From assembly GCA_023386115.1 (NCBI GenBank), contig JAEWKL010000776.1:1-17365 (forward strand): 17,365 bases of DNA, read 5' to 3'. Below the pieces are notes generated by a model. It searched no databases. It was not told where the DNA came from and saw nothing but the letters and a program-made list of their open reading frames with translations. Shown piece after piece: positions 7,651-14,940 of this stretch. Positions within the stretch are counted from its first letter, which is position 1; every line of letters starts with the position of its first letter. Position numbers and translations under genes: made by a program. Source of the DNA: Pseudomonadota bacterium. GTDB taxonomy: Bacteria; Pseudomonadota; Alphaproteobacteria; Rhizobiales; Beijerinckiaceae.

Positions 7651-7655
7651 CATTC

Positions 7656-7684
7656 TTGCGTGCAGAGCAGCAGGCGGCTATAGG
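7656..7684 (+). promoter_or_regulatory. Sigma70-like promoter for the PdxA2-led cluster
   Basis: TTGCGT at 7656-7661 and TATAGG at 7679-7684 are separated by 17 bases, fitting the alphaproteobacterial housekeeping consensus. Transcription would begin near 7691, leaving about 28 bases of leader with a CCAGG nine bases before the ATG at 7719. The patch is less GC-rich than its surroundings. The inverted CTGCA/TGCAG pair overlaps the -35 region, where a repressor could block RNA polymerase. Confidence 0.5.
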
Positions 7685-7718
7685 TGTGGCAACCCGAGGA
7701 AACGCCAGGTCTCTTCCC

Positions 7719-8753
7719 ATGTCCGACAGGTCCGCCGACCCATTGCGTCCCGTGCTCGCCGTCGCCATCGGCGACCCGGCCGGGATCGGGCCCGAACTCG
7801 CGGCCAAGGTCGCGGCCGATCCGGACATCCGTGCCGCTGCCCGCCTGCTGATCGTCGGCGATACCCGGGTCCTGAAACGCGGCGCCGAGCAGGCCGGCCT
7901 GTCCCTCGACGTCGAGGTGCGGCGGGCGGGGGAGGACCTCACCCCTGGCGAGCGCCCTGTTCTGCTCGATCTCGGCCATCTCGACCCCGACGCGATCACC
8001 CTCGGCGAGGTACAGCGGGAGGGCGGCGCCTTCGCGCTGCGCAATTTCCGCGAGGCGATCGGCCTCGCCGCCTCGGGCGTCGCGAGCGCGGTCTGCTTCA
8101 CGCCGTTCAACAAGGCGGCGATGCGCCTTGCCCACCCGTCCTATGACGACGAGATCGGCTTCACCGCCGAGGTGCTCGGCCTGACGGATGTGCCGGCCAA
8201 GGAGTTCAACATCCTCGAAGGATTGTGGAACGCCCGCATCACCTCGCACGTGCCGCTCTCGGCGGTGGCCTCGCTGATCACCTACGACGCGGTGCTGGAG
8301 GGCCTGCGGCTCACGAACCGCTCGCTCAAGGACAGCGGCTTCGCCTCACCCCGCATCGCGGTGGCGGGCCTCAACCCGCATGCCGGCGACGGCGGCAATT
8401 TCGGCCACGAGGACGACGCGATCATCGCGCCCGCGGTCGCGGCCGGCCGGCAGGAGGGCATCGACGCGCAGGGACCGTTCCCGCCCGACACCGTCTTCCT
8501 GCGCGCCACCAAGGGCGCCTTCGACGCGGTGCTGACGATGTACCACGACCAGGGCCAGATCGCCATGAAGCTCATCGGCTTCGACCGCGGCGTGACCCTG
8601 CTCGGCGGCTTCCCCTTCCCGATCTGCACACCCGCCCACGGCTCGGCCTACGACATCGCCGGCCAGGGCATCGCCAATCCGGGCGCCAGCCGGGCGGCCC
8701 TGCTGCTCGCCGCCCGGATGGCGGGGAGGGGAGCGGTGCGGCAGGCGGCGTGA
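7719..8753 (+). CDS. pdxA2: PdxA2-like four-carbon acid sugar/4-hydroxythreonine-phosphate dehydrogenase
   Basis: A metal- and NAD-dependent dehydrogenase of the PdxA family, 344 residues, which oxidises and then decarboxylates a 4-phospho hydroxy acid. Landmarks: GDPAGIGPE (18-26), TPFNKAAM (128-135), metal-ligand histidines H177 (SHVPL), H221 (LNPHAGDGG) and H276 (MYHDQGQ), and the tail TPAHGSAYDIAGQGIANPGA. The NK pair in place of the HK of vitamin B6 PdxA, and the catabolic setting next to a GntR regulator and MFS carriers, favour PdxA2 (D-threonate or erythronate phosphate type) over the pyridoxine enzyme. TphB of terephthalate breakdown is another family member and cannot be excluded. 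The kinase normally paired with PdxA2 (DUF1537) is not in the window. The start codon chosen immediately precedes the conserved N-terminus. Confidence 0.82.
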   Translation: MSDRSADPLRPVLAVAIGDPAGIGPELAAKVAADPDIRAAARLLIVGDTRVLKRGAEQAGLSLDVEVRRAGEDLTPGERPVLLDLGHLDPDAITLGEVQREGGAFALRNFREAIGLAASGVASAVCFTPFNKAAMRLAHPSYDDEIGFTAEVLGLTDVPAKEFNILEGLWNARITSHVPLSAVASLITYDAVLEGLRLTNRSLKDSGFASPRIAVAGLNPHAGDGGNFGHEDDAIIAPAVAAGRQEGIDAQGPFPPDTVFLRATKGAFDAVLTMYHDQGQIAMKLIGFDRGVTLLGGFPFPICTPAHGSAYDIAGQGIANPGASRAALLLAARMAGRGAVRQAA

Positions 8754-8802
8754 GGCCGGTCCTCATCCTGCGCCGACAGGGCTGACATCCGCCATCGTCA
8801 AT

Positions 8803-8828
8803 CCGGGGCCGCGTCAGCGGAGCCCGGA
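8803..8828. repeat. REP-like palindromic element, decayed copy 2
   Basis: TCCGGG at 8803-8808 pairs with CCCGGA at 8823-8828, with an inner CGC/GCG stem over a GTCA loop (8811-8820). The core CCGGGGCCGCGTC is identical to the element at 1388-1424, but the outer GTCAT/ATGAC arms are eroded (GTCAA on the left only) and one G is missing from the right inner arm. This is consistent with an old copy of a dispersed intergenic repeat. Confidence 0.55.
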
Positions 8829-8910
8829 CTCCAGAAGCGCAGGCAGTTCAGACGACGCCGGGGCGCCCTTTGCTTGATCTCGAACCGTCGGCGGTTCCGG
8901 GCGTGGCTTC

Positions 8911-8947
8911 GGCATCCCGCGCTCCGCTTGCGCGGCCCCGGGACGCC
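8911..8947. repeat. Long imperfect inverted repeat
   Basis: GGCATCCCG (8911-8919) and CGGGACGCC (8939-8947) are complementary at 8 of 9 positions, with a GC-rich interior. An alternative pairing ATCCCGC (8914-8920) with GCGGGAT (8951-8957) is perfect over seven bases, so two exclusive folds are possible. It may be a further dispersed repeat or a terminator for the PdxA2-like transcript. Confidence 0.4.
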
Positions 8948-9066
8948 CCTGCGGGATCATCGCTGTGACCGAAAGATCGTCTGCCAACCGCAGGCAATCC
9001 AATCAAATACAGAAATAGAACAAGAAACCGCACGATCATGCATCAACATGGCGACGGGAGGAAACC

Positions 9067-10356
9067 ATGTTCGGTTATCGCCGCGGAGGCGCGCCGCTCA
9101 ACGTCCTGATCCTGCTCTCGGCGATGTCGTTCCTGCTCTACGTCGACCGGGTCAACCTGTCGACGGCGGCCTCCTCGATCCAGGCCGAGCTCGGGATGAC
9201 CAACACCCAGCTGGGCATCGCCTTCTCGGCCTTCGCCTATTCCTACGCGGTGTTCCAGATCATCGGCGGCTGGATCGCCGACCGGATCGGCTCGCGGGTC
9301 ACGCTCTTGGTCTGCGGCCTGATCTGGGTGCTGACCACGATCGGCACCGGGCTCGTCGGCAGCTTCGCGGCCCTGCTGGCGGTGCGCTTCGTCCTCGGCA
9401 TCGGTGAGGGCGCAACCCTTCCCGCCGCCGGCCGGGCCCTCACCAACTGGACGCCGAAGACCAAGCGCGGCTTCGCGCAGGGGATCACCCATTCCTGCTC
9501 GCGCTTCGGCAACGCGGTCACGCCGCCGCTGGTCGCCTTCCTGATCCTCACCCTGTCCTGGCGGATGTCGTTCCTCGTGCTCGGCGCGGTCACCGCCATC
9601 TGGGTCGTGGCGTGGTGGCTCTACTTCCGGGACGATCCGCGCACCCATCGCGGGGTGGTCGCGAGCGACCTTGCCGACGTGCCGCCCTACAGCTTGAGCA
9701 AGGGCAAGGCCGATGCGGTGCCGTGGGGGCCGCTCCTGCGCCGCATAGCCCCCACCATGATGGTCTATTTCTGCTACGGCTGGACCGGCTGGCTGTTCTT
9801 CACCTGGTTGCCGGTGTTCTTCAAGCATGGCTACCACCTCGACATCAAGAACTCGGCGATCCTGTCCTCCGGCGTGTTCTTCGCCGGCGTCGTCGGCGAC
9901 ACCGTCGGCGGGGTGATCTGCGACTGGGTCTACCGCCGCACCGGCAGCCTGGAGGCCGCGCGCGCCCGGGTCATCCTGGTGAGCTTCCTGGGTGCCGCCG
10001 CCTTCCTGGTGCCGGTGCTGTTCGTGCGCGACCTCGCCGGCATCGCGCTCCTGCTCAGCGGCGCCTTCTTCATGATCGAATTGACGATCGGGCCGATCTG
10101 GGCCGTGCCGATGGATGTGGCGCCGCGGCACGCCGGCACCGCGAGCGGGCTGATGAATGCGGGCTCGGCGGTGGCCGGCATCATCTCGCCGATCCTGTTC
10201 GGCCTCATCATCGACGCGACGCAGAACTGGACCCTGCCCTTCGCCGGCTCGATCGGCCTGCTCCTCGTGGGAGCTGCCGCGACCTTCTGGATCAAGCCGC
10301 AGGTGCAGGTCGCGGGCTCGGCGCAACCCGTACCGCACGCGGTCCCGGCCGAGTGA
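9067..10356 (+). CDS. MFS transporter, ACS (anion:cation symporter) family
   Basis: An inner-membrane carrier of 429 residues with hydrophobic segments recurring along its length, as in a 12-helix MFS protein. The first helix carries DRVN (27-30), typical of the ACS family that includes glucarate, hexuronate, tartrate and phthalate permeases. Motif A is GGWIADRIGSR (67-77), and GEGATLPAAGRALTNW (113-128) marks helix 4 as in GudP/ExuT. A strong GGGAGGA lies four bases before the ATG. The protein should import an organic acid anion with protons; the exact ligand is unknown. The dehydrogenase gene follows directly; a GTG at 10353 overlaps this stop, so the two are probably cotranscribed. Confidence 0.9.
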   Translation: MFGYRRGGAPLNVLILLSAMSFLLYVDRVNLSTAASSIQAELGMTNTQLGIAFSAFAYSYAVFQIIGGWIADRIGSRVTLLVCGLIWVLTTIGTGLVGSFAALLAVRFVLGIGEGATLPAAGRALTNWTPKTKRGFAQGITHSCSRFGNAVTPPLVAFLILTLSWRMSFLVLGAVTAIWVVAWWLYFRDDPRTHRGVVASDLADVPPYSLSKGKADAVPWGPLLRRIAPTMMVYFCYGWTGWLFFTWLPVFFKHGYHLDIKNSAILSSGVFFAGVVGDTVGGVICDWVYRRTGSLEAARARVILVSFLGAAAFLVPVLFVRDLAGIALLLSGAFFMIELTIGPIWAVPMDVAPRHAGTASGLMNAGSAVAGIISPILFGLIIDATQNWTLPFAGSIGLLLVGAAATFWIKPQVQVAGSAQPVPHAVPAE

Positions 10357-10388
10357 CCCCTTCCACCCACCCCCGCACGGACGACACC

Positions 10389-11276
10389 ATGCCGGCCCTT
10401 CCCCGCATCGCGTTCCTCGGCACCGGCCTGATGGGGGCCCCGATGACGCGCAACCTCCTGCGCGCCGGGTTCCCTGTCACCGCCTGGAACCGTTCCCGCG
10501 CCAAGGCCGAGGCGTTACGGCCGGCCGGCGCGACCGTCGCCGACACGGCCGCGGCCGCGGTTCGCGGCGCCGACCTCGTGATCCTGATGCTGGAGAATGG
10601 CCGCATCGTCGAGGAGGTGCTGTTTCGGGCCGGCACCGCGGACGCCATTCCGGCTGGCGCGATCGTGGCCGACATGAGCTCGATCAAGCCGGCGGAGGCG
10701 CAGGACCACGCCGCGCGCCTGGCGCGGACCGGGATCGCTCATCTCGACGCGCCGGTCTCCGGCGGCACCGTCGGGGCGGAGGCCGGGACGCTGGCCATCA
10801 TGGCGGGCGGCGAGGCAGAGGCCTTCGCCCGTGCCGAACCAGCCCTCAAGGCGATGGGCCGGCCGGTCCATGTCGGGCCGCACGGGGCGGGCCAGCTCGC
10901 CAAGCTCGCCAACCAGATCATCGTCGGGGTGACGATCGGGGCGGTGGCCGAGGCACTGCTCCTCGCCCAGCGCGGCGGGGCCGATCCGGCCAAGGTGCGC
11001 GAGGCCCTGCGCGGCGGCTTCGCCGAGAGCCGGGTCCTCGACCTGCACGCCGAGCGGATGATCGCTCGCGATTTCACCACCCGCGGCCGGTCGGTCACCC
11101 ACCTGAAGGACCTCGACAACGCCCTCGATGCCGGCCAGCGCCTCGCGCTCGAGGCGACCCCCTACACCGCGCTCACCGCCGACCTGTTCCGCGGCCTGCT
11201 GAACCATGCCGGCGACCTCGATCACTCGGGGTTGCTCGTCGAGCTGGAGCGCCGCAACCCGGGAGCGCCCGCATGA
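10389..11276 (+). CDS. NAD(P)-dependent beta-hydroxyacid dehydrogenase (HIBADH/GarR-like)
   Basis: A 295-residue member of the 3-hydroxyisobutyrate dehydrogenase superfamily, which interconverts a beta- or alpha-hydroxy acid and its oxo form. The cofactor loop is GTGLMG (11-16); N34-R35 after strand 2 suggests NADP(H) tolerance. The substrate loop DAPVSGG (120-126), catalytic lysine K172 in GQLAKLANQ, and LKDLDNA (239-245) are intact, so an active enzyme is expected. A GTG at 10353 overlapping the upstream stop would add 12 residues (TPSTHPRTDDT...), but the ATG puts the Rossmann strand at the usual distance. Tartronate semialdehyde reductase and L-threonate dehydrogenase belong to this superfamily; in this cluster either type of chemistry fits. 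The stop overlaps the next start (ATGA). Confidence 0.88.
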   Translation: MPALPRIAFLGTGLMGAPMTRNLLRAGFPVTAWNRSRAKAEALRPAGATVADTAAAAVRGADLVILMLENGRIVEEVLFRAGTADAIPAGAIVADMSSIKPAEAQDHAARLARTGIAHLDAPVSGGTVGAEAGTLAIMAGGEAEAFARAEPALKAMGRPVHVGPHGAGQLAKLANQIIVGVTIGAVAEALLLAQRGGADPAKVREALRGGFAESRVLDLHAERMIARDFTTRGRSVTHLKDLDNALDAGQRLALEATPYTALTADLFRGLLNHAGDLDHSGLLVELERRNPGAPA

Positions 11277-12265
11277 GCGCCGACCTCGCCCTGCTGACCG
11301 AGGTCCTGCCCGAGGGGATCGTCGACGCCCACCACCACCTCTGGGCGCTCGGGGAGGGGCATTATCCCTGGCTGCAGGAGGGCTATGCCGGCACGGCGTT
11401 CTTCCTCGGCCCCTACGAATCCTTGCGCCGCGACTACGCGGTCGCCGACCTGCGGCGGGATTGGTTGCCGCTGCGCCTCGCCGCCAGCGTCCATGTCGAG
11501 GCGGAGCGCGCCCGCGACGAGCAGGCGGCGGAGACCCGCTGGATCGACGCCGTGCGGGCCCGCGACGGCCTGCCCGGCGTCACGGTCGGTCATGTCTCGT
11601 TCCTGCAGCCCGACCTCGACGCGGTGCTGGCGGCGCATCGCCGGAGCCCCGCCTTCCGGGGCGTGCGCTCGAAGCCGGTCACCGCCGCAGCGCCCGGCCT
11701 GTCGGTCGCGGGCGAACCGGGCTCGCTCCAGGACGAGGCCTGGCTGGCGGGCCTCGCGCGCTTCGCGGAGCACGGCCTGTCCTGGGACCTGCGCGTGCCG
11801 TTCTGGCACCTCGCGGAGGCCGCCGAGGTCGTGGCCGGGCTGCCCGGCCTGCCCGTCGTGCTCAACCATTGCGGCCTGCCGCTCGACCGCTCGAGGGAGG
11901 GCCTGTCGGCCTGGCGCCGGGGCATGGAGGCCCTGGCGGCGCTGCCGCAGGTCAGCGTCAAGCTGTCCGAGTTCGGCCTGCGCGGCGGTCGCTGGGACGA
12001 GGCCAGCACCGTGCGGGTGGTCGCCGAGACGGTCGCGCTGTTCGGCGACGACCGCGTGATGTTCGCCAGCAACCTGCCGGTCAGCGGCCTCTCGGCGGAT
12101 GTCCCGCGGATCGTCTCGGCGGTGATGCGCGGCCTCGGCACCCGTGATCCGGAGCGGCTGCGCAAGGTGTTCTCGGAGACCGCGCGACACGTCTACCGGA
12201 TGGAATCAACGGACGACAACAAGCACCACCCCCGCAATACCAAGCCAATCGTGGGAGGAAACTGA
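11273..12265 (+). CDS. COG3618 TIM-barrel hydrolase (lactonase/amidohydrolase-2), copy 1
   Basis: A cytoplasmic amidohydrolase-2 family protein, 330 residues, related to fuconolactonase, galactarolactone and 2-pyrone-4,6-dicarboxylate hydrolases, so lactone opening is the likely reaction. The N-terminal strand has VDAHHHLW (HxH at 20 and 22), followed by YPWL (31-34). Other conserved points are VRSKP (131-135) and LNHCGLP (197-203). The strand-8 position, usually SDWP, reads ASNLP, with asparagine N267 where the catalytic aspartate is expected. The final 20 residues (311-330, ESTDDNK...) run past the normal end at HVYRM, are polar and less GC-biased, and contain the ribosome-binding site of the next gene. 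Start and stop both overlap neighbours. It is a paralogue of the second hydrolase at 14941. Confidence 0.85.
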   Translation: MSADLALLTEVLPEGIVDAHHHLWALGEGHYPWLQEGYAGTAFFLGPYESLRRDYAVADLRRDWLPLRLAASVHVEAERARDEQAAETRWIDAVRARDGLPGVTVGHVSFLQPDLDAVLAAHRRSPAFRGVRSKPVTAAAPGLSVAGEPGSLQDEAWLAGLARFAEHGLSWDLRVPFWHLAEAAEVVAGLPGLPVVLNHCGLPLDRSREGLSAWRRGMEALAALPQVSVKLSEFGLRGGRWDEASTVRVVAETVALFGDDRVMFASNLPVSGLSADVPRIVSAVMRGLGTRDPERLRKVFSETARHVYRMESTDDNKHHPRNTKPIVGGN

Positions 12266-12267
12266 TG
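12253..12267 (+). promoter_or_regulatory. Ribosome-binding site and TGATG stop-start junction
   Basis: GGGAGGA at 12253-12259 lies inside the last codons of the hydrolase and five bases before the ATG of the next MFS gene. The stop TGA (12263-12265) shares one base with that ATG, so re-initiation or coupled translation is likely. The strong site fixes the MFS start. Confidence 0.7.
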
Positions 12268-13569
12268 TCCACCATCGCCATTCCGGCGGCGAGCGCCGGC
12301 CTCTCGGTCCGGGATTCGGCCTACAGGAAGGCAACGGCGCGCATCGTGCCGCTGCTCGTCCTGGCCTTCCTCGCCGCCTATCTCGACCGGGTCAATGTCG
12401 GCTTCGCCAAGCTGCAGATGGCTGCGGACCTCCAGTTCAGCAACGCGGTCTACGGCGCCGGAGCCGGGATCTTCTTCCTCGGCTACTTCCTGTTCGAACT
12501 GCCGAGCAACCTAATCCTGCACCGGGTCGGCGCCCGCACCTGGCTGGCCCGGATCATGGTGACCTGGGGCCTGATCTCGGCCGCCACGATGCTGGTGCAG
12601 ACCGCCTGGCAGTTCTACGCCGTGCGCTTCGCCCTCGGTCTCGCCGAGGCCGGGTTCATGCCCGGCGTGATCTACTATCTCAGCGCCTGGTTCCCGGCCG
12701 AGCGCCGCGGCCGGGTGGTGGGCCTGTTCTTCATCGGCCTCGGCGTCGCCGGGCTGATCGGCGGCCCGCTCTCCGGCCTGATCCTCGGCAAGATGTCGGG
12801 CGTGCTCGGCTATGCCGGCTGGCAGTGGCTTTTCCTGCTCGAGGCGCTGCCGAGCGTCGCCATCGGCATCGCGCTGCTCCTCCTCCTCGAGGACCGGGTC
12901 GAGCAGGCGCGCTGGCTCAACGCCGACGAGAAGGCCGTGATCGCCGAGGACGTCGCCGCGGAGCGGAAGGCGAAGCCCGCGCTGACGCTGAAGGCCGCGC
13001 TCACCAACCGCTACCTGATCCTGATGACGGGGATCTTCTTCATCTGCAACCTGTGCCTCTACGGCCTGAACTTCTGGCTGCCGACGCTCATCACCAATAT
13101 GGGCGTCAAGGATCCGGCGATGGTCGGATTCGTCTCGGCCCTGCCGAGCCTGTGCGCCATCGCCTCGATGGTCCTGGTCAGCCGCAGCTCCGACCGGTTC
13201 CGCGAGCGCCGCTGGCACCTCGCCGGGCTCTACCTGACGGGCGCGGTCGGGCTCGGGCTCTCGGTGCTGTGGCAGAGCCAGCCGGTGCTCGGCGTGTTCG
13301 CGCTCTGCATCGCCACCGCCGGCATCCTCGCCATCCCGCCCCTGTTCTGGAACCTGCCGACCGCGATGCTCTCGGGCGTCGCCGCGGCGGGCGGGCTCGC
13401 GGTGCTCAACTCCTTCGCCAATCTCTCGGGCTTCTTCGGCCCGGCCATCGTCGGCTGGACCTCGCAGGCCACCGGCAAGACCGAACTCTCGATCCTGTTC
13501 CTCGCCGCGACCCTCGTGCTGGCCGCCGGGCTGATCTTCCTGATCCCGGCCCGGCTGGTGAACCGCTGA
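12265..13569 (+). CDS. MFS transporter, ACS family (TtuB/phthalate-permease-like)
   Basis: A 434-residue, 12-helix-type carrier. A 25-residue cytoplasmic tail leads into helix 1, which ends with YLDRVNVGFAKLQM (39-52). ELPSNLILHRVGAR (78-91) replaces the usual motif A and is typical of the tartrate/phthalate/allantoate branch of the ACS family, as is GLAEAGFMPG (125-134). It differs in sequence from the MFS proteins at 9067 and 13650, so it is not a recent duplicate. A second amphipathic region around residues 209-249 forms the central loop between the two six-helix halves. It probably imports a carboxylate that feeds the adjacent enzymes; substrate unproven. Confidence 0.9.
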   Translation: MSTIAIPAASAGLSVRDSAYRKATARIVPLLVLAFLAAYLDRVNVGFAKLQMAADLQFSNAVYGAGAGIFFLGYFLFELPSNLILHRVGARTWLARIMVTWGLISAATMLVQTAWQFYAVRFALGLAEAGFMPGVIYYLSAWFPAERRGRVVGLFFIGLGVAGLIGGPLSGLILGKMSGVLGYAGWQWLFLLEALPSVAIGIALLLLLEDRVEQARWLNADEKAVIAEDVAAERKAKPALTLKAALTNRYLILMTGIFFICNLCLYGLNFWLPTLITNMGVKDPAMVGFVSALPSLCAIASMVLVSRSSDRFRERRWHLAGLYLTGAVGLGLSVLWQSQPVLGVFALCIATAGILAIPPLFWNLPTAMLSGVAAAGGLAVLNSFANLSGFFGPAIVGWTSQATGKTELSILFLAATLVLAAGLIFLIPARLVNR

Positions 13570-13649
13570 CAGAGCGCGCGCCCCGCCGCCACCCGTCGCC
13601 GCCGAGGGACCGTGAGAGCCCCGGGCGGACCTCTCGGAGGAGACACCCC

Positions 13650-14930
13650 ATGGACGCCACCATCGCCAGACCCGGAGCCGTCGCGACCGCCGCACCGACG
13701 CGGGTGCGCTGGCGGATCTTCGCGGTCGTGTTCGCGCTCGTCGTCATAAACCTGATCGACCGCACCGCCCTGTCGATCGCGATGCCGACCATCGCCCGCG
13801 AGTTCGATCTCTCGCCGACGATGCAGGGCGTGATCCTTTCGTCATTCTTCTGGACCTACGCGCTGCTTCAGGTCCCGGGCGGCTGGCTGATCGACCGCTA
13901 CGGCCCGCGCCGCCTGATGGCGGGCGCCACCATCGCCTGGGGTCTGTTCCAGTCCCTCGCGGCCGTCGCGACGGGCGGGCTCTCGCTCCTCCTGACCCGG
14001 CTCGGCCTCGGCGCGGCGGAAGCCCCCCTGTTTCCCGCCGGCGCCAAGCTCAACGCGATCTGGCTGTCGCCGCAGGAGCGGGGCCGGGGCGCGGTGCTGA
14101 TGGATTCGGGCTCGCCGCTCGGGGCAGCCTTCGGCGGCGTCATCATCTCGTTCCTGATCCTCGCTCTCGACTCGTGGCGCCTCGCCTTTCTGGCCGCCGG
14201 CCTCGGCACCATCGCCCTCGGGGCGCTGGCCTGGCGCACCCTGCGCGACGATCCCGCGACGCACCCGCAGGTCAACGCCGCCGAGCTTTCGGCCATCCGG
14301 ACCGTACCGGAGGGGCAGCGCGCCGCCGAGGCGCCGCCCCGGATCGCGGCCCGCTCGCTCGCCGGCCTGATGCTCGGCCGGATGGCCTGGGCGATGATCA
14401 ATTTCGGCCTGCTGACCTGGGGCCCGAGCTACCTCGCCCAGGCGCGCGGCTTCGACCTGAAGCAGATGGGCTCGGCCACCTTCGTGATCTTCCTCGCCGG
14501 CATGACCGGCTCGCTCTTCGCGGGCTTCACCGCCGATGCGCTGTTCGCCCGCGGCTGGTCGCGGGCGGTGGTCTATCGGGGCATGCTGGGCGTCTCGGGC
14601 GTCGCGATCTTTGCGACCTTCGTGGCCCTGCCACAGGTCGCGAACCCCGTCGGCGCGGTGGCCCTGCTCTCGGTGACCCTGTTCTTCCTCTACTGGGGCA
14701 GCCTCTACTGGAGCCTGCCGCCGCTCCTCGCGCCCAAGGACAAGGTCGGCCTCGTCGGCGGGATCATGAACTTCGCGGGATCCGCCAGCGGCATCGCGGT
14801 GCCGATCCTCACCGGTCTGATCCTGCAGGCCACCGGCGCCTACCTGGCGGTGCTGATGTTCTTCGCGGCCTGCGCCCTCGTCTACGTCGTCGGCACGATG
14901 CTGATCGCCTATCCGGCGTCGCGGGCCTGA
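13650..14930 (+). CDS. MFS transporter, ACS family (glucarate/galactonate-permease-like)
   Basis: A third MFS carrier of 426 residues. Landmarks: DRTALSIAMP in helix 1 (37-46), GGWLIDRYGPRR as motif A (77-88) and GAAEAPLFPAGAK (121-133), the form found in glucarate and galactonate permeases. The strong GGAGGAG at 13636-13642 sets the ATG. The 80-base gap before it has no obvious promoter, so it is probably cotranscribed with the preceding genes. The frame stays open far upstream through the previous gene, but this is a GC effect and the upstream part is not coding. The leader GAGGAGACACCC is identical to that of the next gene, ten bases downstream of this stop. Confidence 0.9.
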   Translation: MDATIARPGAVATAAPTRVRWRIFAVVFALVVINLIDRTALSIAMPTIAREFDLSPTMQGVILSSFFWTYALLQVPGGWLIDRYGPRRLMAGATIAWGLFQSLAAVATGGLSLLLTRLGLGAAEAPLFPAGAKLNAIWLSPQERGRGAVLMDSGSPLGAAFGGVIISFLILALDSWRLAFLAAGLGTIALGALAWRTLRDDPATHPQVNAAELSAIRTVPEGQRAAEAPPRIAARSLAGLMLGRMAWAMINFGLLTWGPSYLAQARGFDLKQMGSATFVIFLAGMTGSLFAGFTADALFARGWSRAVVYRGMLGVSGVAIFATFVALPQVANPVGAVALLSVTLFFLYWGSLYWSLPPLLAPKDKVGLVGGIMNFAGSASGIAVPILTGLILQATGAYLAVLMFFAACALVYVVGTMLIAYPASRA

Positions 14931-14940
14931 GGAGACACCC

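Larger units (their letters stand above)
8754..9066. other. Structured intergenic region upstream of the first MFS gene
   Basis: 313 bases without a gene. It contains a REP-like repeat at 8803-8828, a hairpin GAACCG-TCGG...CGGTTC at 8882-8897 and a long stem GGCATCCCG/CGGGACGCC at 8911-8919 with 8939-8947 (8 of 9). The right part, about 8996-9030, is unusually A-rich for this genome (AATCAAATACAGAAATAG), as expected near a promoter, but no convincing -35/-10 pair is seen. GGGAGGA at 9056-9062 is the ribosome-binding site for the MFS gene. A separate promoter for the downstream genes is plausible. Confidence 0.55.

Noticed and set aside
7431..7718. Longer N-terminus for the PdxA2-like protein
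   Set aside because: It would overlap the GntR gene and the promoter region; the family normally starts near the GDPAGIGPE motif, as from ATG 7719.
7719..8753. Vitamin B6 biosynthesis PdxA
   Set aside because: The NK pair, the TPAHGSAYDIAGQG tail and the catabolic neighbours favour the PdxA2 branch, though phylogeny would decide.
9038..9043. ATGCAT palindrome as a regulator site before the first MFS gene
   Set aside because: Only six bases, with no clear second half-site or match to the 7641 palindrome beyond TGCAT.
9043..10338. 431-residue - strand open frame opposite the first MFS gene
   Set aside because: Highly charged, repetitive composition (runs of E, D, R, H) and exact antisense position to a well-supported MFS gene.
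9612..10388. Upstream extension of the beta-hydroxyacid dehydrogenase frame
   Set aside because: It overlaps the MFS gene out of frame; the Rossmann motif sits at residues 11-16 from ATG 10389, as expected.
12144..13649. Upstream extension making a 928-residue open frame with the third MFS gene
   Set aside because: The extra 502 residues lie out of frame over the second MFS gene and are Arg/Ala-rich nonsense. The ATG at 13650 has a strong ribosome-binding site and the normal protein length.
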